64,000 bases of DNA from Gonocerus acuteangulatus (GCA_946811695.1 OX328123.1:155882273-155946272), one strand, 5' to 3'; shown: positions 43,859-56,640, counted from the stretch's first letter. Notes: a model not told the origin generated them from the sequence alone. Program-made: numbers and translations.

Positions 43859-46457
43859 TTGTCTGTTCGCGGATTTCTGGCCTTCCTAATGGTCCGATTT
43901 TGATGAAATTTGGTACAAAAATCTGTCGCCCGATTTGAAAGGTCAAGTTCGTTAACCAGCAAAATCCGCCCACTGGAAGATGGCGTTTGGGGCAAAATTC
44001 GCGCAGAAAAAATCGTAACGCTTACGTTTTTGAGTTCATAAGCTTGTAAGTACTCGTTTTATAGGCTTCTTGGGCTAGGAAAACGAATGAAACCATTTTC
44101 AAGGCGATAGCTTTAACCGTTTTCGAGAAAACTGAAAAAATAATTTTTGAATGCCGTTTTTGGTTTGGGTACTTAGAATCATGGGATTCAGTTGAAACAT
44201 TTACTGCATCTTCTACTTTCATTAAAACTAATATGTTGAAATGTTGATTGCGTTTGGAGTAAAGGAATTGTTAGAATAAAATATTTTATTAACAGACATA
44301 AAAAAGTTTTGGTAACTTTGTATACTTTCCTTAATATCTCGAAAAAGGTTAAGAATCTTGGGAAACGGAAGAATACCATTGGAAAGCTTACTAAATGTTC
44401 TACAATAAAGGTTCTAATAAAAGTTTTGATTAGGCGATGTCAATCGGAGAAATAAGTGCTTAAAACTTTAAAGTAATTGATTTCGCTTATTCGAACTGTT
44501 CTTTTTGTCTTTGATTTTGATACTTAAAATTATGGGATTCAGTTGAAACATTTTCTGCATGTTTGAATTCATGTTTGAATTTCATCAACACTAATATATT
44601 AAAATTTCGGTTACGTTTGGAGCTAAGGAAGGATTAGAATAAAATATTTTATTAACAGACATGAAATGTTTTGGGAACTTCGTATACATTCCCTGATATC
44701 TCGAAGACGGTTAGGAATATTGGTAAACGGAGGGTTACCATGCGAAAGCTTACTAAATGTTCTACAAAAAAGATTCTGAAACAATTTTTGATTAGGCTAT
44801 GTCAATCGGAGAAATAAGTGCTTAAACTTTGAAGTAATTGATTTCGTTTATTCGAACGGTTCTTCTTGTTTGTTTTTATTCCTTGTTGTTTTTTCATTGG
44901 TTATAGTAGGATAATGTATTTGACAATAAAACAGATTAATTAAAATAAGAAAAGCAATTCATTGTTAAAAATATATCAGGCTGTACTGTATGAAATGTCA
45001 GTTTTGGATTTGTCGATTTCCTTCAAATGTCTTGAAACTGTCGAGGCTCCTATTCCGAGTTCTTTGGCATATTCCCTAGTGTTTTTAATTGCTTATAGTA
45101 GTCAAATGTATTTGTCAATAAAACAGGATACGTATAATTAGAATCAATATTTTGTTTGTTAGAATTCGAAGATGCCGTATGAATATCTAGATTACAGTAC
45201 TGGTGTTGATTTCGTTCTTTAGAATTATTCTTGGTATTCCCTATTTTCATCTGTTACCCATAGTTTTTTATTGTTAGTAGGTTTTTCTTATTGATTATAG
45301 AATATAAATCTATTTGGCTATAAAACAGGATACGTAAAATTAGTGACAATATTTCGGAGATTTCTGAGCGAAATACTTTTAATATTTTCTACCACCACGA
45401 ACGGCTTTTTTCCTCTATTTTTATCCACTAGATAGGCTTTATTTTGCTTATTATTCTATATAAGTTTTATTCAGCAGGGGATCCTGATGAAATGTCGTGT
45501 TTTTGCTGTGGATTTTAAATACGATGTATCTAAGATTGGATAACATTAGCGAGTCTACATAGTTAAGAACCGACGACGGAGGATTACTTCTTGCTATGAT
45601 TTAGTCTACATATGTATATTAAGTCCTAAATCCAAAAAATAAACTTCACAACGGTTAGATACTATGAGCGAATATGGCGGTTCAATGCCCGTAGAAGCAG
45701 AAGGTCCGCAGGAAATTTACCTGCTAAGAGTTAATCCTCAAGAGCTGTAAATATACCCCAGGTATCTGCCGACACAAATACAAAGCCTAGGCGGAGAGCA
45801 CCCCAAAAACACAGATCCAAACATAGGTTATATACTAAATATTCATAAAGACTACTTAGTTGTAAACCGATTTATCAATTAGCAATCAATAGTTTTCAAC
45901 AAAGGTTATATACTAAATATTGATAAAAAGTATTTATTAAAAAAAAAAACAATATTCACAAGACTTGTTTTTGGTCCATTTGTATCTACTCCATAGACTT
46001 AATTAGGTATATTATTCTATTGTAGTTGGGCAACTAAACTTTGTTTTATTTTGTTAAATAAAGTTTTTTTTCTTGACTTGTTATTCGTCAAGACTTTTAT
46101 TTGTCCTTGTGTATTAACTAGATAGGTTTTATTCGGCATATTATTCTATATAGGCTATATTAGGCAGGGTATTCTACTCAATCTTGTGTACTTCTTCTTG
46201 ATCCTTCTGTACATGGGCGTAATTATAATAATAAATAATAATAATTCTGTAATTTCCGCTTCTGTGTAAAAGTTAGCTACTGTCGGTGTCCCTGACGCCT
46301 TAATATCACTTTTATTCGAGATGTTCGAGAGGATTTTGACAATTTTCACGAGATATATAAAAAAAATGAGTTTATTTCTTTTCTAAGCTTATCAAATTGC
46401 ACTAGGGACATGAACGGAACCGCGCTAAGATGCTGCAGTTCCTGCGAGTCGGACTTT
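43638..46457 (-). mobile_element. Family A Helentron-like elements, minus, with duplicated body
   Basis: 3' hairpin at 43639-43690, post-array block to 43770, (TA)n 43776-43860, body 43861-44500, then second and third body repeats (44510-44985; a diverged one from 45080). It ends at a 5' tip at 46405-46457 (GAACGGAACCGCGCTAAGAT, GCAGTTCCTGCGAGTCGGAC). The stretch 45330-46400 is unassigned, with only weak similarity to the body, and includes a MITE G-like end at 46214. Confidence 0.65.
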
Positions 46458-46459
46458 TT

Positions 46460-46570
46460 TATATTATTGCGCCTTGACATCTAGGCCATTAGTGCCAACA
46501 TCAAGGTGCAGCGAGGAATTTTCCCAACGAGCCGTGAGATAAAAAAATTCCTGCCGCCGCACGGTGGGGT
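46460..46570 (-). mobile_element. tRNA-type SINE fragment, antisense
   Basis: Reverse complement reads GGCAGGAATTTTTTTATCTC, GGCTCGTTGGGAAAATTCCT, CACTAATGGCCTAGATGTCA, matching the body and tail of the SINE at 40888-41078. The tRNA head is mostly lost. Confidence 0.68.
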
Positions 46571-47440
<870 letters not shown>

Positions 47441-48102
47441 CAGTATGTAAGACGTTAGTTATGTTATATTTTGTTTTTGTTTTTTGACATGGATATGTCT
47501 TAGCTATGGCCTACTGTGACGCTAAAACTGTAACGCTTCGGTTACGTCCGGACGAGGGTTCCGTTGCAATGGCGACTAACCCACGAGGGTACCGTACTAT
47601 CGAAATCGTCAAATTTTCATCGGTTATGAAGTAAAATCATTGCAGATTAAATCAGTGGAGTTATTTAAAGGGTAATATTGAGCTTTACTAATGTGCAATA
47701 AATAAAGGGCCCTCTTCCAGATGAATAAGAAATTTTGTAGATAACTCATTATGGCTCCTTTAGGTAAATATTTGCTTTAGGTATTTAATTAAATTTTGAG
47801 ACGTCTGTGAGTTTGTGAGATAGGTGTAGATCTTTGCCTGTGTGTAATGGTGTTATGCTTTGTTTAGTTACAAATTGTTAAAAATAATTAGTTACAGATT
47901 ATATCATTTATTAGTTAAAGACCATTACAGTCATTATCTTAAAACCCAATATGGCAATTATAATATAAATCAAGACTATTATAACTTAAACTAAGACTAT
48001 ATAATTTAAACTATGACAATTATAATTTAAATTAAGAGAATTATAATAAAGTTAGACTAATTACAATCTTTTCGTAAACTTGAATAATATAATATTGATG
48101 TG

Positions 48103-48106
<4 letters not shown>
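47441..48106. other. No gene recognised
   Basis: AT-rich flank of the LINE 3' end. The 47930-48050 stretch repeats AAACTA-GACTAT-ATAATTTAA-like motifs loosely. Confidence 0.35.
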
Positions 48107-48163
<57 letters not shown>

Positions 48164-48171
48164 CTTTTTTT

Positions 48172-48202
<31 letters not shown>

Positions 48203-48400
48203 ATCTTTTTTATTTTATTTTATTATTTTTTTTATTTACTTATTTATTTATTTTTTTTTATTTTATCTTATTATTTTTTCCCTTTTTTTATTCATTTATT
48301 TTATTTTTTTTTATATATATTTTATTTTATTATTTTTTTTATTATTTTATTTTTTATTTATTCTTTTTTTTTTTTTCATATATTTTGCAGGAGGTTTGCA
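48107..48400. repeat. (TA)n then T-rich low-complexity DNA
   Basis: (TA)n to 48160 followed by about 220 bp of T-rich (TTTTATTTTATT, TTCTTTTTTT) sequence. The long hydrophobic open frame across it is a composition artefact. Confidence 0.85.
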
Positions 48401-48922
48401 TCCTTAAGGAATGACATTAAGAGGGGGATTATTTTGGTTGAATCAGAGAGTGCTTCCTTTAATGATCGTGGCACCTTTAGACATATCCATGATACCAGCT
48501 ATTTCCATCGAAATGGGAAATCGACCTAGCATATGACACTCCCCGTATCAATACCTTCAGCTCATAAACATACATCGTGGAGCAAGGTTCTTTTTCAGCG
48601 GATTATTCATTTGATTAAACCCGCAAGTGTTTTTGAACTTCCCTAACTTTACGACATACTTTTGTTTTTAAACCGTTATAAGAAGATAAGTGCAAAACTT
48701 TTGCAAAATAAAGGGTTTGTACATTTATTTTTTTACCTTACAAATATTTATTAGACATATAAGGAAGTTTTGTAATCAGGCTCCTGTCCGATAAGCAATG
48801 TTGGTTATGAGTAGCACTCGCTTCGGAGGGTGAAGAGCTTGGAAATCCACATACCATTAGTATTATGAATTTGAGTAAGTTGGAGCTGACCTGTAGATAT
48901 TCACAACAATAGATAAGCCGTA
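48401..48922. other. Unassigned, ending in a SINE-like tail
   Basis: CCTGTAGATATTC then AATAGATAAGCCGTAAAA at 48890-48924 resembles the shared SINE tail GATGTAGATGAGCCGTAAAA. The 144-bp satellite begins right at that tail. Otherwise nothing is recognised. Confidence 0.4.
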
Positions 48923-51661
48923 AAATAACATGATAACAATGCTGTCAAAGAGTTGAGCTTTATTCTCCTTGTATAGCGCCCATTGATTCCAAGGTCTGCT
49001 TTTAGACTATACTCACCATAAGGGGAATCAGTGAGATCTAATAGCTGATTAATATTTGAAATTACAAAATAACATGATAACAATGCTGTCAAAGAGTTGA
49101 GCTTTATTCTCCTTGCATAGCGCCCATTGATTCCAAGGTCTGCTTTTAGACTATACTCACCATAAGGGGAATCAGTGAGATCTAATAGCTGATTAATATT
49201 TGAAATTACAAAATAACATGATAACAATGCTGTCAAAGAGTTGAGCTTTATTCTCCTTGTATAGCGCCCATTGATTCCAAGGTCTGCTTTTAGACTATAC
49301 TCACCATAAGGGGAATCAGTGAGATCTAATAGCTGATTAATATTTGAAATTACAAAATAACATGATAACAATGCTGTCAAAGAGTTGAGCTTTATTCTCC
49401 TTGTATAGCGCCCATTGATTCCAAGGTCTGCTTTTAGACTATACTCACCATAAGGGGAATCAGTGAGATCTAATAGCTGATTAATATTTGAAATTACAAA
49501 ATAACATGATAACAATGCTGTCAAAGAGTTGAGCTTTATTCTCCTTGTATAGCGCCCATTGATTCCAAGGTCTGCTTTTAGACTATACTCACCATAAGGG
49601 GAATCAGTGAGATCTAATAGCTGATTAATATTTGAAATTACAAAATAACATGATAACAATGCTGTCAAAGAGTTGAGCTTTATTCTCCTTGTATAGCGCC
49701 CATTGATTCCAAGGTCAGCTTTTAGACTATACTCACCATAAGGGGAATCAGTGAGATCTAATAGCTGATTAATATTTGAAATTACAAAATAACATGATAA
49801 CAATGCTGTCAAAGAGTTGAGCTTTATTCTCCTTGTATAGCGCCCATTGATTCCAAGGTCTGCTTTTATACTATACTCACCATAAGGGGAATCAGTGAGA
49901 TCTAATAGCTGATTAATATTTGAAATTACAAAATAACATGATAACAATGCTGTCAAAGAGTTGAGCTTTATTCTCCTTGCATAGTGCCCATTGATTCCAT
50001 GGTCTGCTTTTAGACTATACTCACCATAAGGGGAATCAGTGAGATCTAATAGCTGATTAATATTTGAAATTACAAAATAACATGATAACAATGCTGTCAA
50101 AGAGTTGAGCTTTATTCTCCTTGCATAGTGCCCATTGATTCCATGGTCTGCTTTTAGACTATACTCACCATAAGGGGAATCAGTGAGATCTAATAGCTGA
50201 TTAATATTTGAAATTACAAAATAACATGATAACAATGCTGTCAAAGAGTTGAGCTTTATTCTCCTTGTATAGCGCCCATTGATTCCATGGTCTGCTTTTA
50301 GACTATACTCACCATAAGGGGAATCAGTGAGATCTAATAGCTGATTAATATTTGAAATTACAAAATAACATGATAACAATGCTGTCAAAGAGTTGAGCTT
50401 TATTCTCCTTGTATAGCGCCCATTGATTCCAAGGTCAGCTTTTAGACTATACTCACCATAAGGGGAATCAGTGAGATCTAATAGCTGATTAATATTTGAA
50501 ATTACAAAATAACATGATAACAATGCTGTCAAAGAGTTGAGCTTTATTCTCCTTGTTTAGTGCCCATTGATTCCATGGTCTGCTTTTAGACTATACTCAC
50601 CATAAGGGGAATCAGTGAGATCTAATAGCTGATTAATATTTGAAATTACAAAATAACATGATAACAATGCTGTCAAAGAGTTGAGCTTTATTCTCCTTGT
50701 ATAGCGCCCATTGATTCCATGGTCTGCTTTTAGACTATACTCACCATAAGGGGAATCAGTGAGATCTAATAGCTGATTAATATTTGAAATTACAAAATAA
50801 CATGATAACAATGCTGTCAAAGAGTTGAGCTTTATTCTCCTTGCATAGCGCCCATTGATTCCATGGTCTGCTTTTAGACTATACTCACCATAAGGGGAAT
50901 CAGTGAGATCTAATAGCTGATTAATATTTGAAATTACAAAATAACATGATAACAATGCTGTCAAAGAGTTGAGCTTTATTCTCCTTGTATAGCGCCCATT
51001 GATTCCAAGGTCTGCTTTTAGACTATACTCACCATAAGGGGAATCAGTGAGATCTAATAGCTGATTAATATTTGAAATTACAAAATAACATGATAACAAT
51101 GCTGTCAAAGAGTTGAGCTTTATTCTCCTTGTATAGCGCCCATTGATTCCAAGGTCTGCTTTTAGACTATACTCACCATAAGGGGAATCAGTGAGATCTA
51201 ATAGCTGATTAATATTTGAAATTACAAAATAACATGATAACAATGCTGTCAAAGAGTTGAGCTTTATTCTCCTTGCATAGCGCCCATTGATTCCAAGGTC
51301 TGCTTTTAGACTGTACTCACCATAAGGGGAATCAGTGAGATCTAATAGCTGATTAATATTTGAAATTACAAAATAACATGATAACAATGCTGTCAAAGAG
51401 TTGAGCTTTATTCTCCTTGCATAGTGCCCATTGATTCCATGGTCTGCTTTTAGACTATACTCACCATAAGGGGAATCAGTGAGATCTAATAGCTGATTAA
51501 TATTTGAAATTACAAAATAACATGATAACAATGCTGTCAAAGAGTTGAGCTTTATTCTCCTTGCATAGCGCCCATTGATTCCAAGGTCTGCTTTTAGACT
51601 ATACTCACCATAAGGGGAATCAGTGAGATCTAATAGCTGATTAATATTTGAAATTACAAAA
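48923..51661 (-). repeat. 144-bp satellite, 19 copies
   Basis: The anchor GCTGTCAAAGAGTTGAGCTT recurs every 144 bp from 48941 to 51533 (19 anchors) with no indel in any unit. Units are almost identical; variation sits at a few sites (TGTAT/TGCAT, AGCG/AGTG, CCAAGG/CCATGG, TCTGC/TCAGC). Being a multiple of three, the minus strand stays open for 543 and 327 codons, broken once by a stop at 50556. Most variable sites would change the amino acid (Thr/Ala, Arg/His, Leu/His, Leu/Ile), which argues against selection on a protein. Each unit also holds a donor-like GGTGAGTAT on the minus strand. It lies just 3' of the gene at 51751. Confidence 0.95.
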
Positions 51662-51705
51662 TTTTATAAAGGAAAAGGAAAAAAAACGTTATAATTTAAT
51701 CACTG

Positions 51706-51719
51706 TTATTTATTTATTT
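51706..51719 (-). terminator. Polyadenylation signal
   Basis: The minus strand reads CATAAATAAATAAATAA about 35-45 bp after the stop codon at 51751, giving overlapping AATAAA hexamers. Cleavage would fall just before the satellite array. Confidence 0.6.
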
Positions 51720-51750
51720 ATGAAATCAGTACAAATAACACTTATTGGTA

Positions 51751-52314
51751 TTAAAATAAAGTGACTTTGTGTAAAGAATTGAACAGCTCTGGCAAAGTAT
51801 CAGCAACATGCCTGCCATGATGACAGATTGCATTATTAAGGGCCTGCTCCACATTCCTACTGTTCTTGGAGATAATGGTATTTAGAGTTGAGCGGACTGT
51901 AGTGTCGAAGTACTCAGAAACATCGTAGGGTTCGCTTTTGATAGAAGACTCTATGGTAGCGTCCTGTAGAGACTCTATTTCATAGACTCCGAGTTTTACA
52001 TTACACCTTGGAGCGGTGTACGTTGTGAAGTTGAGACGTGCAGAGTTATTGCGTACTGTAATAACACCAGAGAAATCTAGTCCATTAGTCTTGATACTTC
52101 CATAGGCTAAAGCGAGAAGTCTCTGACCGAAGTGGAGATCAACACCAATGGTTTTCTGGTCGGAAGAAACTTTAAGAGAACAATCCCGTGTCCTGTATTG
52201 GGAATTCAGTCCGACTACCACACCAGCAGAGAGAGTGACGTTAGGAAGACTTAGGGCTGGCAGAGGTGCCAAGCCAAGATGGTTCTTGGTTATCAGTTTA
52301 TTCTGACAATTCAA
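51751..52314 (-). CDS. Secreted group-7 allergen-like / TULIP-like protein, exon 2
   Basis: Terminal exon of 187 codons and stop. The acceptor is a T-rich tract ending TTTCATTTCCAG at 52315, in phase 0 with the donor at 53038. Joined to exon 1 it predicts about 216 aa. The pattern LSAGVVVGLNSQYRTRDCSL, IGVDLHFGQRLLALAYGS and a C-terminal amphipathic helix region (YFDTTVRSTLNTIISKNSRN) resembles arthropod group-7 mite allergen-like proteins of the BPI/LBP lipid-binding fold; this is by recollection of the family pattern, without alignment. Four cysteines and three N-glycosylation sequons (NVT, NNS, NFT) fit a secreted protein. The usual family length is similar (about 200-215 aa). No frame damage is seen. 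Confidence 0.72.
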   Translation of the reverse strand: MNCQNKLITKNHLGLAPLPALSLPNVTLSAGVVVGLNSQYRTRDCSLKVSSDQKTIGVDLHFGQRLLALAYGSIKTNGLDFSGVITVRNNSARLNFTTYTAPRCNVKLGVYEIESLQDATIESSIKSEPYDVSEYFDTTVRSTLNTIISKNSRNVEQALNNAICHHGRHVADTLPELFNSLHKVTLF

Positions 52315-53038
52315 CTGGAAATGAAAAAAAATCTTATCAAATTTCATTAAATTAACAACTAATAACAAAAGGCCTATACTATTAGTTATAACATTGAAAT
52401 CTAGATTTATTCAAATGAAATTAGGTAGTCGTATTTTAAGTTCATTTTTTTTTATTATTAGTATATATTTTTTCCGATTTAATTTTCTTGATTTTTAATC
52501 TACTATTAATTATACCATTGAACTGAAATAAGGACTCTACAATGCCAGTTTTTAAAACTGGAACTGAAATTCGAGTTGCAAGACACTTCCTATTGAAGCA
52601 TGTATTTTGCCGTAGGTGGATTTTAGTTTAATGTTGTATATATTAGTTGTTGATTGAAGGGTTTATAAAATACATTATACAATTAGCTTTAGTTACAGAC
52701 ATCCTGCAATTCGTGTTGCAAGACACTTCCTATTGACGCATGTATTTTGCCGTAGGTGGATTTTAGTTTAATGTTGTATATATTAGTTGTCGATTTAATG
52801 GTTTATAAAATACATTATACAATTAGCTTTAGTTACAGACATCCTGCAATTCGTGTTGCAAGACACTTCCTATTGACGCATGTATTTTGCCGTAGGTGGA
52901 TTTTAGTTTAATGTTGTATATATTAGTTGTTGATTGAATGGTTTATAAAATACATTATAAAATTAGCTTTAGTTACAGACATCCTGCAATTTTTAAATAA
53001 ATTAAATTAAGAAAACTTGAATAGCTTATATTGCTTAC
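52315..53038 (-). other. Intron 1 of the group-7-like gene
   Basis: A 724-bp intron with GTAAGC donor and TTTCCAG acceptor, phase 0. It contains a 140-bp tandem triplication at 52571-52990 and otherwise AT-rich DNA. Confidence 0.75.
52571..52990. repeat. 140-bp tandem repeat, three copies
   Basis: TCG-GTTGCAAGACACTTCC starts at 52571, 52711 and 52851, exactly 140 bp apart. Part of the same sequence (reverse complement) is at 63939-64000 in intron 1 of the second gene copy, so the repeat predates or accompanied the duplication. Confidence 0.93.
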
Positions 53039-53125
53039 CGCTTCATCGGTTTGTTTGTTTATGTTGATGAGCTTGTCTCCTGCTGCAAAGCAGACTAGAA
53101 GCAATACTCCTGCAAATCCCAACAT
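53039..53125 (-). CDS. Secreted group-7 allergen-like / TULIP-like protein, exon 1
   Basis: 29 codons from the ATG at 53125-53123: MLGFAGVLLLVCFAAG is a classic signal peptide, followed by DKLININKQTDEA and the donor GCG/GTAAGC at 53038. The start is supported by a TATA box 64-70 bp upstream and by conservation of the 5' UTR in the second copy. Phase 0 splicing joins it to exon 2. The protein should enter the secretory pathway. Confidence 0.8.
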
Positions 53126-53188
53126 GCTGTCAGCTAGTGTGGATTCTTGCTGCTCTTGGAATGATGGACATAACTCGAGAACTGGCTG

Positions 53189-53195
53189 TTTTATA
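53189..53195 (-). promoter_or_regulatory. TATA box of the group-7-like gene
   Basis: TATAAAA on the minus strand within CCTCGTATAAAACAGCCAG. A start site about 25-35 bp downstream would give a 5' UTR of about 35-40 nt. The same box and about 40 bp upstream (GTTTAATCTTAAACAATTCC) are conserved at 60318-60372. Confidence 0.75.
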
Positions 53196-53504
53196 CGAGG
53201 AATTGTTTAAGATTAAACACTTATGAGTCTTAATGTCAAGTGGCTAAGTACTTTTCACTTGAGTTAATTCAATTAAAAATTTGAGTGCTTACGACATAAC
53301 AAGTGTGATTCCCCTCAGTTATCAATCGATAAGTTAAGAGTGGTTATTTCACAATTACCATGAAGAGTCTCAGTTCAAAAGGTAAATTGTTTGTTTCGTC
53401 CGCAATGAAATTGATTGAGGCAAATTACTATGTGAGGCACAACTTTTCCTGTTAATCTTGACTCTACACCTGTTTGGGCTCATCATCTCAAGAGTGTTTG
53501 GACA
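53196..53504. other. Upstream region of the group-7-like gene
   Basis: No repeat seen. Only the proximal 45 bp or so are conserved in the paralogous copy. Likely promoter/enhancer DNA, but no specific site is supported. Confidence 0.4.
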
Positions 53505-53760
53505 TATCGTCGATACAAATGCAAACTAAGGAATATGAAAAAATGCATCTTTCATTGTCCATCTTTAATAATTTCTGCTGGACTTATTTACGGCAAATTC
53601 TTCAATCTGACTTCACTCTATTAAAGGGAAAGTATTCCACTATCAAAAGGTCAAATCTGCCGAATATTTGACTGTCCAAAAAAAAGTTATGAATAAATAC
53701 TTTTCCACTCTGAAAATTGGTGATTTTCACATTCGTTAGTTCGCTTTTGTATCGACGATA
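53505..53760. mobile_element. MITE with TATCGTCGATACAAA ends
   Basis: A 15-bp perfect inverted repeat: TATCGTCGATACAAA at 53505-53519 and TTTGTATCGACGATA at 53746-53760. Length 256 bp, non-coding; the flanks suggest a TA-type target (CA/TA). It sits about 310 bp upstream of the gene's TATA box. Confidence 0.75.
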
Positions 53761-53944
53761 TTACCATATAATCAATAGCAAAAATGTATGAACTATAATT
53801 AAAAAAATAAAAGAGATAGATATTTCCTGCATAAATCTTTCTTTGGTATTTTTGCTGTTAGTGACTCGAACATTAATTTTAATAAAGTAACAGACGAAAG
53901 ATGGCGTTATTTTCATTTCATATACTCTAAAGTAATTTGCGAAT

Positions 53945-54330
53945 CTGTAGTTCACAGTTATTGTTAATTTTTAATTCACAGTCGTTGTTAATTTGAAATT
54001 CACAGTTGTTGTTAATTTGAAATTCAAAGTTATTGTTAATTTGAAATTCACAGTTATTGTAAATTTTTAATTCACAGTTATTGTTCATTTGAAATTCACA
54101 GTTATTGTTCATTTGAAATTCACAGTTATTGTTAATTTGAAATTCGCAGTTATTGTTAATTTGAAATTCACAGTTATTGTTAATTTTTAATTCACAGTTT
54201 TTGTTAATTTGAAATTCACAGTTATTGTTAATTTGAAATTCACAGTTATTGTTAATTTGAAATTCGCAGTTATTGTTAATTTGAAATTCACAGTTATTGT
54301 TCATTTGAAATTCACAGTTATTGTTATCTA
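53945..54330 (-). repeat. 24-bp minisatellite
   Basis: About sixteen copies of TTGAAATTCACAGTTATTGT plus TAAT, exact 24-bp spacing, with variants (CATTTG, TTTTTAA). The minus-strand frame of repeated NNNCEFQI is a by-product of the period. Confidence 0.9.
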
Positions 54331-54342
54331 TATATATAAAAA

Positions 54343-54390
54343 AAAGTCCGACTCGCAGGAACTGCGTCATCTTAGCGCGGTTCCGTATAT
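54343..54390 (+). mobile_element. Family A 5' tip
   Basis: AAAAAAAGTCCGACTCGCAG then GAACTGCGTCATCTTAGCGC and GGTTCCG, after which unrelated DNA and one 27-bp minisatellite unit (54425) follow. Confidence 0.75.
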
Positions 54391-55139
54391 CTTGAAGAAG
54401 TGGAGTAGATTAGGCATCACAAATAACAGGAAACTGACAGTAGCCAACTTACACAGAAGCGGATAATTCTTAATCCTCATTATTGAGAAAGGCTGAATAA
54501 GTCGATACAATTATGAACTGAAAACGTACCCACTCCACGACTACTGATCAGAAGGCTCTATTCCAAACAACCGAAAATTCGTTGTCATTTTAAGTTCCTT
54601 GTTTTATTAGCAAATTCGTTTCACTGTAATAATCAATTGTAAATATGTGCTTCATGGCAAATAAAAGTCCATTCTCTCGTGGGTTAAATCTTTCTATATA
54701 ATAAGAAATAATTATAACTTCAGTTGTAGCAAGAGGAAGGTTATATAGAAAGGAGAATTCAAAACAAACCTATGTATACGCCATCATGGTTAGCCACAGC
54801 CATCTTGATTTCCACAGTCATTCCAAACGTATTACCAATACCTTTTACAGTTTCTTGGTTTATTTGACTATAATACTAATTTCACTGATAAATGCAATTA
54901 TAACAAAAGACAATCAATTAAAAAGTGAGATAAACAAAGACAAAAACCCGTTCAAAACAAACACTTTTTAAGTTTTAAGCGTTTATATCTCTGATTCATA
55001 TTGCCCCATCGAATATTCCTTTAGAATCATTTTTGTAGAGAATTTAGTAAGCATTCGAATGGTTGCCTTCCACTTACCACGATTTCCCAACCGTTATCGA
55101 GATATTTACGAAAAATGTATGAAGATCAGAAAACTTTTC
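54391..55139. other. Mostly unassigned, family A body traces
   Basis: AGACAATCAATTAAAAAGTG and TTCGAATGGTTGCCTTCCAC near 54910-55090 are diverged family A body. The rest is unassigned. Confidence 0.45.
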
Positions 55140-55443
55140 ATGTCTATTAATAAAATATTTATTTTTCCACTTTTCTCAAAAACGATTACATAATATCGCC
55201 TTAAAAATGGTTTCATTCGATTTCCTATGTTAAGAAACCTATAAAATAAGTACCAGCAAGCATATGAACTCAAAAACGTAAGCGTTACGATTTTTTTTGC
55301 GCGAATTTCGCCCCAAATGCCATCTTCCATTGGGCGGATTCTGCTGGTTAAAGACTTGACCTTTCAAATTAGAAGACAGATTTTTGTACCAAATGTCATC
55401 AAAATCGGACCATTTTTGAGCCGTCAGGAGCGTGAACAGACAA

Positions 55444-55499
<56 letters not shown>

Positions 55500-55633
55500 T
55501 TCAACCACCTATATTTTCGTGATCTATGGGGTCTGAAACGAGAAAGTTTCTGGTCGGCACGTCCGGATCGCGTCGTGAGGTCAACCTCATAAGCGGGTTC
55601 TCCCTATGGAGATAGGGAGGAACCGCGCTAAAA
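55140..55633 (+). mobile_element. Family A Helentron-like element, 3' half
   Basis: Body block (TCAAAAACGTAAGCGTTACG, GGGCGGATTCTGCTGGTTAA), (TA)n at 55446-55496, post-array block (ATTTCAACCACCTATATTTT), hairpin (GTTCTCCCTATGGAGATAGG then GAGGAACC) and GCGCTAAAA. The plus-strand 3' end abuts a Helitron-like family C element. Confidence 0.75.
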
Positions 55634-55635
55634 TC

Positions 55636-56266
55636 ACGTGTCTGTCTGTTTGTCCGTTTGACAGATTTTGACCAAACTTGGAACACTGTTAGGTCTTGAT
55701 CGGAGAAGTCTTGTAGGCTTAGTCAAAAACCTCTATCAGCTGTCTGTCTGTATGTTTGTTCTTTATACAAATCCAAACCCTTTGTCCGATTTTGAAGAAA
55801 CTTGCCACACAGGTATCTCTTGATACGCCGAGTTTCATAGGCTAGGTAAAAACGTCCCCCAGCTGTCTGTCTGTATGTTTGTTCCTTATACAAATCCACA
55901 CAGTTCAGCCGATTTCGATCTAACTTAGCGCGCATATGGGTTTTGATTCGGGATAAGTCATAGGCAAGATCAAAAACGTCTACCAGCTGTCTGTCTGTAT
56001 ATTTGTTCCTTATATGAATCCACACTGTTTGACCGATTTTGACCAATCGTGGCACACATGTAGGTCCTGATTCGGCGAGATTCATATGCTGGGTTAAAAT
56101 CTTCTACGATTCACAGTTCGGAGGTCACGGGTTCGAAACAATGAACCCAAATAGTTACAGATTTGCGTTATTAGATTTTAATATTACTTATTTGGTTTCT
56201 AATTTATTTTTGCTTTTATATATGCAGAAAGTAGGTGTGGCAAAGCACGCCGGGTAACAGCTAGTT
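55636..56266 (+). mobile_element. Helitron-like family C element
   Basis: Three to four tandem units of 123-124 bp (CAGCTGTCTGTCTGTATGTT at 55737, 55860, 55984) with CCGATTTTGACCAAACTTG-type sub-blocks. The end GCAAAGCACGCCGGGTAACA then GCTAGT is typical of arthropod Helitrons (CTAG followed by T). Non-coding. Confidence 0.75.
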
Positions 56267-56640
56267 TCCTATATACTTTTTAAATACTACTCACTCACGG
56301 ACTGAACCACTGACCTATCATCTTCCAGCCCAAACCACTTGACAGAAAATGTTGAAATTTTGCTTGGACACTCCCATTAGAACGTTAACACTCGCTAAGA
56401 AAGGATTTTTTTTTTATATTGAAATTATATATATGACGTGTAATTACATATAAAACATGTAACTGGAAGCCTAGTAAAGCAAAAATCAAAGCGATACGAT
56501 TTTTTTGCCCGAATTTCGCCCACAAATGTATTTTCTACTAGTCCGCTGGCTATGGAACTTGACCTTTTAAATTAGACAAATAACTGTTGTACTAAATTTC
56601 ATCAAAATTGGACCGTTCCAGCTACAGAGGGAATTAGATA
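56267..56640. other. Unassigned, family A trace at 56460-56640
   Basis: AGCGATACGATTTTTTTGCC and ACTAAATTTCATCAAAATTG are diverged family A. No gene. Confidence 0.4.

Noticed and set aside
48100..48414. Hydrophobic 104-codon frame as a membrane protein
   Set aside because: Pure T-rich low-complexity sequence gives Phe/Leu/Tyr/Ile runs.
48923..51540. Two long minus-strand open frames (543 and 327 codons) as a repeat protein gene
   Set aside because: They are the 144-bp satellite read in its open frame. One open 48-codon frame is likely by chance, the period is a multiple of three, and variants are mostly non-synonymous. No start context or promoter is seen.
50000..51661. Array of 28-nt micro-exons in the 144-bp satellite
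   Set aside because: Acceptor-like and donor-like strings exist in each unit, but the pyrimidine tract is poor and there is no sign that the 28-nt piece is conserved beyond the rest of the unit.
53927..54370. Asn-rich repeat protein from the 24-bp array
   Set aside because: Product of the tandem period; no splice or promoter support, and variants include indel-like edges.
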